A stretch of 64,000 bases of DNA from Pegoplata infirma (taxonomy: Eukaryota; Arthropoda; Insecta; Diptera; Anthomyiidae). Below are positions 1 to 11,399 of this stretch, piece by piece. Location of the stretch: NCBI GenBank assembly GCA_963921195.1, contig OY992539.1, positions 131,034,682 to 131,098,681 on the forward strand, in the 5' to 3' direction. Within the stretch, counting starts at the first letter, position 1. Every line of letters starts with the position of its first letter. Under the pieces are notes generated by a model that worked only from the letters and a program-made list of their open reading frames with translations, searched no databases and was not told the DNA's origin. A program made the translations under genes and the position numbers.

Positions 1-280
1 AAAAACTTAAATGTTTGATATTTAGAAAAATGTCTCTTAAAGAAATTTTCGGGTTCTAAACATTTTTCTGGTAGCGAAAGACCCAGATTCTGACATAATT
101 TTCTAAAAGAAAATAAGTCAGCTTGGAGATATGTTTATTCACAAAAAGTTTTCTGATTTGGAAATTTTTCCGAGTTATTTTCTTAAAGAGAAGTTTATGA
201 CTCTGAGACGTTATCCCAATAGAAAAATTCTGCGGTTCTGAGGCATTTTGATACAGAAAAGCTATTAAAAATATTTTGCG

Positions 281-427
281 TAGGTTTATTCTAACTCGAG
301 GTCATTATTTCCATTACTTATTAAAACTGTCATATTCTTATAGAATAATTTTCGAAAAATTATTCTGTAAGAATAGCATAGTCTAAATAAGTTAAGGAAA
401 TAATGACCTCGAGCTAGAATAAACCTA
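281..427. repeat. 147-bp near-perfect palindrome (MITE-like hairpin)
   Basis: The arm beginning TAGGTTTATTCTAACTCGAG at 281 is matched by its reverse complement ending at 427, and pairing continues with few mismatches to a small loop around TTTTCGAAAAA near 350-360. This is the form of a foldback MITE inserted inside the older satellite-bearing element. No target duplication is clear. Confidence 0.75.
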
Positions 428-779
428 CTAAAAATATAATATTTTAAAGGTCAAATGTAACGATTTTTTTTATAAAAATTAATCAGAATTTATACAAAAA
501 TGTTTAAATTCTGATACACCTTCATACAGAAAATTCTCATATATTTATGCAATTCTCACACCAAAAAATTTCTATATTTAGAAAAAATTTTCGTAAAGAA
601 ATATTCTCAGATTTGGTGATTATTTTCCCATTAAAAACTTCTTAGGTTCTGAAATATTTTTTTCTATTTTATTTTTCTACAAAAAAGGTTTAAGATACCG
701 AAACGATCTTTCTACACCTACATTTTTAGGGGTTGAAAAAATATTCCATAAAAAGTACCTGAGATTTGAAAAATTTAAG

Positions 780-1320
780 ACTTTAAGAGAGTCTGAGAAA
801 TGTTTTAGTTTCTGAGTCATTTTTCCCATAGAAAAAGTCTCAGAAATTTCACCTACAAAAAAGTCTTCGATTCTGAGACATTTTTCAAATTAAAAACAAA
901 TTCGGAATCTAAGACCTTTTTTAGATTCTGTGATATTTTTCTAAAATTCTCAGAATATTTTTTCAAAAAATTTTCAGAATCTAAGACATTTTTTATAGAA
1001 AAATACTTGGATTCTGAGTTATTTTTCCTATCGAAAAAGTCACAGATTTTCGAATATTTTTTTAATATTGCAACTGAAATCTGAAATTTTTATCTATGAC
1101 TTTTTTCCTATAGAAAAGGTCTGAGTTTTTCCTATTAAAAAGACTAAGATTCTGAGACAACTTTTTAATAAAAATAATATCAGATTCTGATAGATTTTAC
1201 ATAAGGAAAATAGTCTCAGATTCTGAGACATTTAACCTAAGGAAAAATACTTGGATTCCGAGACAGATTCTGTATAATTTTTCCTTTAGAAAAAGTCAAA
1301 GTTCTATTGCATTTTTTGTA
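780..1320. repeat. Degenerate tandem array, ~35-40 bp unit
   Basis: Recurrent units contain a short palindrome TCTCAGATTCTGAGA followed by TTTTTCC(T)ATAGAAAAA. The unit length is irregular and divergence is high. The same array type fills 6480-7790 in the related element. Confidence 0.65.
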
Positions 1321-2310
1321 TAAAAAATTCTCAAATTTTCCCTGAAGAAAATTTTCTTATTTTTCCTACAGAAAAATTTTGTTTTAATTTTATTTTTTTT
1401 CTGTAAAAAAATTTAAGATTTAGACCTCTGTTCTGTCTTTCACAACTTTTCAATTCATATGAAAATTTTCGAATCACATGATATCAAGTTTAGTGTTTTG
1501 TTGATCATGTTTTCATTTGAAGTTGAAATCGAATAATTTAAATTTAAAAAATTATAAGGAAAAAAATGCATTCGTTTTACTTTCACCAAATTTTATTTAT
1601 GTGAAACAAAATGAAAAAGAAATTCGGATGTGAAATCTAGAACACCAAAAAAATTCGGAAATTTTCATTTTCACATTTTTTATGTGAATTACTTTTTTTG
1701 GAACAGCGGCCTTAAAAACATTTTTGGTAAAGAAAACTTATAAGATTCTTGAAAATTCTAGAAAAAATTCTCACTTTCATTTCCTATATTTTTTTTACCC
1801 AGAAGAATTGTCAAATATAGCAAATTCTTAGATTTTTCCTATAGAAAAACTGTTAGATTTTTCATATAAAAATTGTCCAAATATTAAGATTTTTGCTATA
1901 AATTTCCCAAATTTTTCATTTAGAAAAATTAAATAAATTTTCGTCTAGAAAAATTCCCAAATATTTCGCCTATAAAAATTTTTGTATTTTTTATAAAGAA
2001 AACCGGTATAGGAAATACCAGAAATGTCTATAATTTTTAGAAACTCCATTTTTTCTTCTGCATTTTTTCAACTTGAACCCTTATAACAAATATAATTAGA
2101 GCCCGTGCTTGATCTGTACTTACAGAAAAAATCAAATAAAACTTTTATCACCTAGACAAATTAAAAAATTCTCACTTTTTTTCCTTAAAAAAATTCTCAA
2201 ATTTTTTTTCATATAGAAAAATTTTAGCATTCCGCGACATTTTTTTTATAGAAAAATTTGAGAATTCTTTAACATTTTTTCAGATCTGTGGACATTTTTC
2301 ATAGAATTTT

Positions 2311-2455
2311 TTTTTTCAGATTATTTCCTTTTCAATTTCCTTTTTCCCTCTTCTTTTCTTTTCTTTCCCTTCCTTTCTTTTTTCTTTTTTTCTTTTTTTT
2401 TCTTTTTTTCCTTTTTTCTTTTTTTTTCTTCCGAATTCGGTTTGGGGGGGGGGGG
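2311..2455. repeat. Polypyrimidine tract followed by 12-G run
   Basis: About 120 bases of nearly pure T/C on the + strand (2311-2432), then a run of 12 G at 2444-2455. The Phe/Leu-rich and Lys/Glu-rich ORFs here are translations of this tract and are not genes. Confidence 0.9.
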
Positions 2456-2486
2456 AATTTCCTTTCCCCCCGTGCATCCGCGGCTG

Positions 2487-3010
2487 GCCCCCACACAAAG
2501 TTCCTCTTTAGCTTTGGCTCAAATGACTCAAATAACCGTCTTTTAATAGGTATCTTTTCGAAATTTGGCAGGTAATCATGTTTCATGCACTCAAATCAAT
2601 ATTCCGAATTTTGAAAGAAATCGGACCAGATCTTCTTGTAGCCCCCATAAAAACCACCTTCCCGATTTTCACATAAATCTCTCAAATTTCATGAAAATAG
2701 AAAATATTTAATTAAAATTCTGTTTGTGTATGTTAAACGCGTACTTTAATAACCTTATCAAATCTGATTATCATCGGACCATTTTTGGACTTAGGTCCCA
2801 TGTGAAAATTTCGCCCGATATTCAGTTAAAGCGGTTTATTGGCAACAAATTGGAGCCTATTACATTCAAATTTGATTTGTAAGTGTTTTTTACACTTATT
2901 AAAGATTTAACAAAATATAGATCTAATCGGTCCATGGGACCCATTTTCCGGGAAACTCTGGTGTAGGGTATTATATGGTCGGTATTGACCGACTATAATT
3001 TTCTTACTTG
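2487..3010 (+). repeat. TACCCTACACC-family repeat, forward arm
   Basis: Contains phrases such as 'GGACCATTTTTGGACTTAGG' and ends with GGTGTAGGGTATTATATGGT plus a GTCGGTATTGACCGAC palindrome. The same sequence, inverted and diverged, occurs at 3652-4170, so the two form a large inverted repeat around a ~640-bp spacer. No ORF. The family is a dispersed fly-type repeat; I cannot assign it to a superfamily. Confidence 0.6.
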
Positions 3011-3434
3011 TTTTTGTATGTTTTTTAACAATATTGTACCCCCTAGATCCATTTTAGTATCTTTCTGTACAAAAGTTTAGCCATTTAGTAATTAACCGGG
3101 TAAAAGGCTTGATACACAAAACAAACTTTATTTTGCGATGCCACTAAATTAATTTATGGGTTTTTTAGTCCCTGGACGTTCTTTTTAATAATTTCGAAAA
3201 AAAAATTTTTTTTTTTTAAATCCCATCAGGACGGTTTTATGGACCTAGAAGGCCCCTGGGACCTAGCCCTCTTTATATTTATTTTTCTTTTTTAATTACA
3301 TTTAATTTAATTATCCACACAAACCTGAAGGCTCTTTTGGCTCCTGATGGGTCCGGGGCCCGGCCCCTTAAATTTTAATTTCGTGTTTTCCCCCAAAAAA
3401 TTTTTGTGTTCCGTAAAGTACACTTTCGCAAAAA
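3011..3434. other. Spacer between inverted repeats, no gene
   Basis: AT-rich sequence with a short GC-rich patch at 3350-3365 (GGGTCCGGGGCCCGGCCCC). No ORF, RNA gene or transposon end recognised. Confidence 0.5.
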
Positions 3435-3650
3435 GAAAATATGAAAAAGTATTGATGAAAAAAAATGTATGATTAAAAAATATTGATGAACAAAGCAATT
3501 CGATGAAAAAAAATTTTGATAAAAAAAATATTGATAAAAAAAATATTGATGAAAAAAAAATTGACGAAAAAAAAATATTGATGAAAAAAAATAGTGATGA
3601 AAAAAAAATATTGATGAAAAAAAAATATTGATGAAAAAAAAATTGATAAA
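3435..3650. repeat. Minisatellite, ~15-17 bp unit (ATTGATGAAAAAAAAT type)
   Basis: About a dozen tandem copies of ATTGATGAAAAAAAAT with variable A-run length. Minus-strand ORFs rich in Ile-Phe-Phe are translations of the array. Confidence 0.9.
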
Positions 3651-3671
3651 AGTCGGTCAATACCGACCATA

Positions 3672-4451
3672 TGATACCCTACACCAGTGTTTTTCGAAAA
3701 ATGGGTCCCAAGTCCAAACATGGACCGATTGGATATGTCTTTTGTTAGATTTTTATTTAGTGTAGAAAACACACACAGATCAAATTTTAGTGGAATTGGT
3801 TTATTTTTTTGTCAATAGACCGATTTAGCTGAAAATCGGTCGAAATTTTTTTATGGGGGACTTAGTCCAAAAATGGACCAATTATATTCCGATTTGATTA
3901 GGTTACTAAAGTACACGTTTAACACCTAAAAATATATTTTTTTTAAATATTTCCTTTTTTAAGAATTTTGAGGGAATTATGTGAATATCGGGAGGGTGGT
4001 TTGTATGGGGACTACCAGAACGACTGACCCGATTCCTTTGAAATTTTGAATGAAAATTCGTGCATACAAAATTTGATTACCTGCTAAATTTTAAAGTGAT
4101 ATTTATTATAATATGGTTATTAGAGTCATTTAAGCCGAATCCAAAGGTGGCGTTTGTATGGGGGCTAGGTCTTAACATGGACCGACTTTCTCCAATTTCA
4201 ATAGGCTTCGTCCTTCGGCCAAAAGATGCTTCAGTTTCTAATTTCAAGTCAATTGATTGAAAATTGCGACCTGTATCGTGCTTAAACCGATAGATGGGCA
4301 GACGGACGGACGGACATCGCTAAATCGGCTCAAAAAGTCATTCTGAGTCGATCCGTATACTTAAAGGTAGGTCTAAGAACAATATTTCGGGTAGTTACAA
4401 ACATCAGCACAAACTTATTATACCCTGTACCACAGAGTGGTGTAGGGTATA
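3672..4451 (-). repeat. TACCCTACACC-family repeat with inverted ends
   Basis: Begins ATACCCTACACCAG and ends TGGTGTAGGGTATA, giving terminal inverted repeats of about 14 bp. The 3' portion carries GGAC-rich sequence (GACGGACGGACGGACATCGC) and a conserved block 'TCTAAGAACAATATTTCGGG'. The interior is homologous in reverse to 2487-3010. Noncoding. Confidence 0.65.
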
Positions 4452-4467
4452 AAAATGAATGAAACAA

Positions 4468-4722
4468 AATTATTGATCAAAAAATATTGATAAAAAAAAA
4501 AAAATATTGATAAAAAAAAAAATATTGATAAAAAAAAAAATATATATTGATGAAAAAACAAAAAAAAAAATAATGAAAAAAAAATATTGATGAAAAAAAA
4601 ATATTGAGGAAAAAAAATATTGATGAAAAAAAAATATTGAGGAAAAAAAATATTGATGAAAAACAAATATTGAGGAAAAAAATATTGATGAAAAAAAAAT
4701 ATTGATAAAAAAAATATTGATC
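4468..4722. repeat. Second minisatellite array (ATTGATGAAAAAAAAT type)
   Basis: Same unit as at 3435-3650, again directly abutting a TACCCTACACC repeat end. The minus-strand Phe/Ile ORFs are artefacts of the array. Confidence 0.9.
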
Positions 4723-5873
4723 CAAAATAATTACGCTACGTTTTATTCACCAGCTGGTGAATATTTGTTTTATTCCCCACGAGGTGAATTATTATCCAAG
4801 TTACAAACCCAAGTTACAAAAATTTTTGGATTTAAGAAAATGAAAACAGTAATTACAATTTTCTTTTTTTTTAATCGTTAGCTTATATGGTCAAACTGAG
4901 GTGGCGTCCTGCAACTTTTTTAAAATTAGACACCAGCCTAAAAACATTATCATGTTAAAAAAATACTTTAATCGAAGGGCGTCACGAGTTAAATTGATAG
5001 GAGTTGGCTCAAATTAATTTTAAATGAAAGTCTGCTAAATAATTACACTGTTCGACAAAAAAAAAAACTCCCAGTGAAATATCCAACTGATTCTTAAAGA
5101 TTTTGCTCTTCTGAATCCAAATGTTCCATCCAGTTTTTTCTAGCACCTAACGTTTTTAAGATATTAGCGTTTAAAAAGTAAAAAAAAAACCAATAATGTT
5201 GCACATTTGGTGGTCCACTGTTAAAGATTCTTCAAAAAATAGGAGTTGATTTCATATAAAATGGACATAATGATTTCAAAACTGCAATCCAAAATCTTCT
5301 AGCATGTTCCGTTTTCGAGACATTCGTGTTTGAAAATTTTTTCACGCGGAAATCTCAAACGGGAATATCTCGAAAACAATTCATGGATCAATAATATATT
5401 TCCTTTTTCGGGGCCCTGAATTCAATTCAATTTTTCCCGCTTCAGAAAAAAGTTGTCACCGCTTAAACTTTGTCCCTTTTACAGTTGTATTAATTTGGTC
5501 ACCTTACTAAAGATACAGACATAAATGTAGAACTTTATATAAAAGTAATTCTTTTAGATAAAAATTACATACACGCAGGTACTCATAAAAAAAAATTAGG
5601 AAAACTAAGTAAATTGCATAGTTATGTAGAATATACTCATTTTGTTGTTGCTCGTAATAACAAAACCCCATTATTTTGTTGAGCCTTTTTTCCAACGAAC
5701 AAGACCCACAAGGGAGCCTATAACATAAGAATACATAAACTTATTGTCAGACGCACACATACACACCCACATCAATTTACAAACGTTAAAATGAATTAGA
5801 GAAGGCTGGAAAGTGTAATGTTTTGTTGAAATTTAGAACGATTAAACGGGAAATAAGATCTGATATAAAGATG
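4723..5873. other. AT-rich sequence without recognisable gene
   Basis: Holds an 18-bp perfect palindrome ATTCACCAGCTGGTGAAT (4745-4762). From 5050 to 5480 it has the wordy style of a degenerate dispersed repeat (for example 'CGGGAATATCTCGAAAACAA'). No coding or RNA feature supported. Confidence 0.5.
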
Positions 5874-6195
5874 GGCACTTACAAGATACCGCGGATCTTT
5901 ATAGAATTACTTTTCTTTTGTAGAGCAGAACAAAATAAAGGGAAGCGTATTGTTTTGTAGCGCCCCAAATTCATATTTAGAAGGGGTGCAAATGAGGGGT
6001 GAAGAAGCGGCCATTTTTCATTTTTTTTCGTCTATCTCCTATATTATGCAAAGAAAATTAGTCATGTTATATACGAAATGAAAGGTAACCTATCTACTGT
6101 AAAGAAAGTGTCCAAATATGCAAAACTTTTCCTCATATTGAGTAAAATACCAAATTTTTATGACATTTTTGATAATAAGTCAAAAAAATTAACTT
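5874..6195 (-). repeat. Fragment of the GGGAAGTCTCCC-family repeat, interrupted at 6202
   Basis: Matches in reverse complement the right half of the element at 18327-19491. Shared blocks include the CCGCGGATCTTTATAGAATT area, CGCCCCAAATTCATATTTAG and CTATCTCCTATATTATGCAA. The 6202-8278 element is inserted next to it. Confidence 0.6.
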
Positions 6196-6201
6196 CTTAC
6201 A

Positions 6202-8278
6202 CAGTGGCGGGTACAGCTTTTGGGTTTGGGGGGGGAAAATTTTTTTTACTTCGAAAAAAATCATAAATTCCCCTTTGTTGACGAGCAAAAAAAGGGATAC
6301 GTTTTTTTTACAAAAAAAAGTGATGGGAAAGCTATAAAATCATCAAATTTATTAGTTTTTGCCGAATAAGGTTTGTTTTTCATGATCATATTTCGTTTAG
6401 ATCGTTTTTTTTTAATTTGTTTTAAAAGAAAATTGTATATTTTTCGTATACATAAGAAGAGAATTTTTTAATAGAAGAAATTCTCCCTACATAGAAAACA
6501 TCAGATGTTGAGACATTTTTCGTGAAAAAATTATTTTTTATAGGAAAAATGTCTCAGAATATAAGACTAATTGTCTCAGAATCTGAGACTATTTTCGTAT
6601 TGAAAAATTTTCGGATTTTTAAAAGAAATTTAAAACAAAATTGCATATTTTTCGTATGCATATTTTTCGTATATAAGAGTCTAAATCTGGGAATTTAATA
6701 GAAGAAATTCTTCCTACATAGAAAATATCAGATTTTGAGACATTTTTCGTGAAATTTTTTTTTTTTATAGGAAACATTTCTTAGAATATAAGACTTCTTC
6801 TTAACGAAGAATGTCTCAGAATATGAGACTTTTTTCGTATAGAAAAATTTTCAGGTTCTAAGAATTTTTTTTCCACAGAAAAAGTCTCAGATTCTGAGAC
6901 ATTTTACTATAGAAAAAGTCTCATATTTTAAAGTATTACTGAGACATTTTTCCTATAGAGAGGTCTTTGATTATTAGATTTGTTTCGTACTGAAAAAATT
7001 TTAGATTCTGAGACCTTTTTTCTATAAAAAAAGTCTTAGATTCTTCGACCTTTTTCCAATAGAAAAAGTCTCAGATTCTAAGACCGTTTTCCTAAAGAAA
7101 AAGTTTCAAATTCTGAAATCTTATTCCTAAAGAATAAGGCTCAGATTCTCACACATTTTTCCTAAAAAAAAGTCTCAGATTCTGAGAGCTTTTTCTTATA
7201 TAGAAAAAGTTTAAAATTCTGGCACTTTTTCTCTAAAGAAGAATGTGACAGATTCTGAGACCTTTTTCTGATTCTAAAATCTTTTCCGATTCTAAGACAC
7301 TTTTCCTATAGAAAAAGTCCTAGATTCGGAAATGTTTTTCCTATACAAAACGTCTCAGACTTTAAGACCTTTTTCCTATAGAAAGGTCATAGATTCTGAG
7401 ACCTGTTTCCTATAGAAACGTCTGATATTCTGAGACATTTTTCTGAGATTCTGAAACCTTATTCCTATAAAAAAAGTCTTAGATTCTAAGACCTTTTTCC
7501 AGTTGAAAAAGTCTCAGATTCTGCGACCTTCTACCAATTCAGTTAGTTTCAACTTCTGAGACTGTTTTTCGACAATAAAAAGTCTCAGACTTTGAGCCCT
7601 TTTTCTTCTTAAAAAAGACTCAGATTCTGAGACCTTTTTCCTTAAAATAAATGTCAAATTCAGAAATGCTGAGACTTTTTTCCCATAGAAAAATTCTTCT
7701 GCAACCTTTTTCCTATAAATAAGTTTTGAGACCTTTTTCACATAAAAAAAGTATCAGATTCTGAGAATTTTTTCTTTAGAAAAAGTTTATTCATTAGAAA
7801 AAAAAATTTTAAAGTAGTTTTACAAATGTAAGTTCGACTATCAACATTTTTAAGATTTTAAGATATTTTTTTTAATTCTATGTAGAAGACAAACACTTTG
7901 TATATAAACCAAATTAAGATCCTGTAACATTTTTCTAAACAAAAAAAGCATATTCTAAGTAATTTGTTTATGCCAAAATTCATAATAAGATGGACAGATA
8001 TTTTTCACAGAAAATTTTAAGATTGATTCACTTTTTCCTTAAAAAATTTAAAAATTTTCCCTTTTAAAATTTTCAGATTTTTTTCTATGAAAAATTTTTG
8101 GACTTCGAAATTTTTTTAGAAAATTCCTTCTTTCTTTTTTCTTCTTTTTCTTTCCTTTTCTTTCTTTTTCTTTCTTTTTTCTTTTTTTTTTCCTTTTTTT
8201 TCCTTTATTTTTTCTTTTCGAAATTTGGTCTGGGGGGGGAAATTTCCCCTTTTTCCCCCCCCCTTGTACCCGCGCATG
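6202..8278. mobile_element. Complete satellite-bearing hAT-like nonautonomous element (2.08 kb)
   Basis: Ends are CAGTGGCGGGTACA at the left and, in reverse complement, CATGCGCGGGTACA at the right, followed on both sides by G-runs. The flanks are TCTTACA at 6195-6201 and 8279-8285, a 7-bp exact duplication. It could be 8 bp with one mismatch if the right end is one base shorter. CAGTG fits the hAT terminal consensus YARNG. The interior is a tandem array (6480-7790) and a polypyrimidine tract (8112-8220), with no transposase. Confidence 0.75.
6480..7790. repeat. Internal satellite of the hAT-like element, ~35-40 bp unit
   Basis: Several tens of degenerate units of the type 'AGATTCTGAGACCTTTTTCC' + 'TATAGAAAAAGTCTC'. 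Most units contain the short palindrome TCTCAGATTCTGAGA. The period varies because A/T runs expand and contract. Confidence 0.85.
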
Positions 8279-8285
8279 TCTTACA

Positions 8286-9020
8286 ACTGTCTTTTAATTC
8301 AAACAACTATAAAATTAGTTGGTCACATCAAAATGTTGTAACAGCAACCGAATTTTGAGTTGATACAACTGAAAAATTCAGTTGGAAATTTATTTTTCTC
8401 TGTGTATAATTTTACAAGGTTTTTTTTGAGTGTTGCTCTGTGATACAGTTTTTAAATAAAAATCGCTTCAAAAAACTTCCAAATATTTTAACCCCTCTTT
8501 AAGAGGCGAATTAAGAGGCGAATTCTCGTAAAAAACTCGTAATTTTCACAAAAATAAAAAAATGTAAATTTACAATTTTCTCGACGAGATAAAACTTACA
8601 AGAAAGTTTCGTAACTTTACTAGATTTTTTGTTACCTCCTATTTTACGAGAATTCCTAGTAACAAATTTAGAGCTTTTTTTGTAATTTTACAACCTTTTT
8701 ACCAATAAAATTGTAAAATTACACATTTTTGGCGCAATAAAACTTACAGTAAATTCTCGTGAATTTAATAAATTTATTTTGTAAAAAAACCTTGGAAATT
8801 TGTAAAGTTACAACAAAAAAAAATTGTAAAATTACACAAAAAATATGTAAATTTCGATCGAAAATTATTTGTTAAAAAACAAGGAACTTTCAAATATTGG
8901 TAAAATGGGATTACGAGGCATTTTCTAGTAATCTGACAAGGTTTGTTTTGAGTGCAAAACTGAAAATTGAAGTTCTGATCAGATGAAATTATATATTTAT
9001 AATTAGATTAGACCAGATAC
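8286..9020. other. AT-rich palindromic-word sequence, no gene
   Basis: Rich in TTGTAAATTTACAA-like words and 'CTCGTAA' motifs of the CACTCAAAAAA element class. Truncated ends of that class (TTTTTTTTGAGTG near 8423 and TTTGTTTTGAGTG near 8943) suggest decayed insertions. Confidence 0.4.
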
Positions 9021-9810
9021 ATACACTCAAAAAAAAAAGTTTGTAAATTTACAAGTAAAAGGTCTTGTAATTCTATTTTACTAATATTTTTGTCTTTTTA
9101 CAAAAATTGTTGTATAATTAATAAAACGAAAACTACAGTTTGCTTTGTAATTTCACTGTTATATGTTGGTAAATTTATTTTACAAACTTTTTAGGTAAAT
9201 TTACAAAAAAGTGAATTATTTTACAAATTAAAAAATATTACAAGGTGTTTAGTTTTTTTACACAAGAAAACTGTAATTGTACAACAAAATTTCACTTGAT
9301 GTTATTTAGTCTTTCTACAAAAAAAAATGTTTTATTGCAAACATTGTTTTTTTTTTTAAGATCGTTTACAAGGTTTTCAGTTTGAAATGTATGTATTGAA
9401 AAGTACGAAATTGTAATTTTACAAAACTTATTTTATTACTAGAATTAGTGTTGTTTAAAAAAAAAAAAATAATTATTCAACAATAGGGCACGCAAAAATT
9501 TTCTAAGTTCGAGTTTTTTTTGCATCTTGGAGTAAAAAATTTAGTTAAAAATAATTTTTTACAATTAAATAATTTTATGAAAAAAATTTTTGGAAATTTT
9601 TTAAGTTCCGGACACAAACATTTTTCAACTAATTGTAAGATTTAGCACAACAATTGAATTTTTACACAATTTTTTGGTAATTTGCGTTAAATAAATGTTT
9701 ACTTATTTTAACAGGTACTTACTTAAACATCCAATCAACAATATCCAAATTTTTTTTCCGTTTTTTTTTTTAAATACTTGTGAAAATAATTAAAAGTTCA
9801 AAAAAATATT

Positions 9811-10030
9811 GTGCTCGATTCTCGAATACGACTTCACCATTCACCAAATTTTTAAAAATTTGATATTCTTTCGAATTTTAAGATTTTAAAATTTTTTTCT
9901 TGTAACAATTAAAGATCTAGTTAAAATCTTTAATAATTACAAGAACAAATTTAAAAATCTTAAAACTCGAAAGAATATCAAATTTTTAAAAATTAGGTGA
10001 ATGGTGAAATCGTATTCCAGAATCGAGCAC
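9811..10030. repeat. 220-bp palindromic MITE
   Basis: The arm from GTGCTCGATTCTCGAATACG is matched in reverse by a right arm ending CAGAATCGAGCAC at 10030. Arms of about 90 bp pair with few mismatches around an AT-rich loop. Noncoding. Confidence 0.8.
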
Positions 10031-10689
10031 ATTGTATTTTTTGACTAATTTTTCCTGAAAATATAAGAAATGCATATGTTCTACTTAAGAAAGACGAAAT
10101 GTCGAAAAAAATAAAATAAAAAAGTGCAGTGTAATACTTTAAAAAGTTTGTTAAAAGTGCACTGAAAAAAATAACTATACTGAAATTAAATAAACACTGT
10201 TATTAATTTAAGTAAACAAATTTTTTTGAATTTACTTCAACTTATCTTAATATAAGGTGGTGTTACTTAAAACAAAGCAAATAAACTTGAGTATAGTACA
10301 TGCACATACTTAAAAAAACAGAAGAGTTTTCCTTAATTTGTTTTTTTAAATTATGTTAAATATTCTTTACATTTATGGCGAATTGATTGCATTTAAGAAA
10401 AAAAGCGTTTATTAAAAAATTTTGTTTTACTTAAAAGAAAAAATTTTAAATTGTGTGCAAAAAAAAATAAATAAGTACGTAACTTACTTAAAAATAGAAT
10501 AGACATTTTCAAGACATTAAATAAAATAAGTACTATTCTTTAATTCCTAAACGCATTTTCTTTAATTTAATCAATTTTTGTTTTAATTTAAGAAAAAAGT
10601 AACCTTTATTTTATTGATTTCATTGACTTTATTTGAATCCATATCTTCATCAGTTTAAGAAAGAATTAACTTAACTTAAGAAAAAAATA

Positions 10690-11110
10690 CTTGAGGTATT
10701 TTGGGGACCCCATCTGGGGGCCCATCTGGAGACCCCATGAGACCCTAACTTTAAATCCAAATTTCGATTTTCGCGGAATTTTCAAATGCCTATAACTCTG
10801 CAAATATTGCAGATACGAAAAAAATTTTAAAGGCATTTTTGTAGTCCTTAACTTGTAGAATAAGACCGCCGAAGACCCGAAAGCCCTCCGAGTTATAGTT
10901 TTCGAGTTATTTCATGATCAAATTTCTCAAGACCCCATTCCCATATCTCAAAAACTAAGCAAGATAGAGCGATTCTGACCAAAATTTTGGATCAAAATCA
11001 ATAGTGACCCTATAATAGTGTACGCAAATACTCATGGGCGGACCCCATATATTTGGGGCCCTTAGGGTCCTCACATTGGGACTCCATAGGGTCCACAGGA
11101 TCCGTAAGTT
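10690..11110. repeat. GGGGACCCCAT-type dispersed repeat
   Basis: This block is unusually GC-rich for the window, with GACCCCATCTGGGGGCCCAT and 'CTCAAAAACTAAGCAAGATAG'. It is related in wording to blocks inside the elements at 22814-23697 and 52453-53073, which share the TATCTNGCTTAGTTTNCGAGATA theme. No ORF. Confidence 0.5.
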
Positions 11111-11399
11111 TAAGGAAATTTTTACTTATTTAAAAAAAATATTTTTCCTCTGGATAAAAACAATTTAACTTATATTAAGTACAATTTTACTTACTTTTAA
11201 GATATATTTAAGTAAATGCATTACTATGGTTTAGGAAAAAATATACTTGGAAGAAGAATTAATATCTTTGGAGCCCTCGCATACCCTTCTTTTTTTAAAT
11301 TAAGTTCAACATGCTTTAAAAATGGTAAAATTTTTCATTTCAGGTTGTTGAAGTGCTACTCCAGCTGCCGAAGTAGGAAAGATAAGATGCACCAATGGA

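Larger units (their letters stand above)
1..2486. mobile_element. 3' part of a satellite-bearing hAT-like element (left end outside window)
   Basis: The right end resembles that of the complete element at 6202-8278: a long T/C tract, a G-run (2444-2455), a C-run, then a GC-rich terminus ending CGCGGCTG at 2486. The reverse complement of the end, CAGCCGCGGATGCACGG, is alignable with the other element's CATGCGCGGGTACAAGG. The interior is AT-rich and carries degenerate units of the form 'CTATAGAAAAAGTCTCAGA TTCTGAGACA'. No coding capacity is visible. The left boundary lies before base 1, so length and target duplication cannot be judged. Confidence 0.5.

Noticed and set aside
2288..2586. Phe-rich ORF and Lys/Glu-rich antisense ORFs
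   Set aside because: They are translations of a polypyrimidine tract in a transposon end; no start context, domain or homologous copy supports a gene.
3307..4725. Several Ile/Phe-repeat minus-strand ORFs
   Set aside because: The ATTGATGAAAAAAAAT minisatellite read in its open frames explains them.
6480..7790. CRISPR-like repeat array
   Set aside because: The units are contiguous, degenerate, without unique spacers, and lie inside a eukaryotic transposon.
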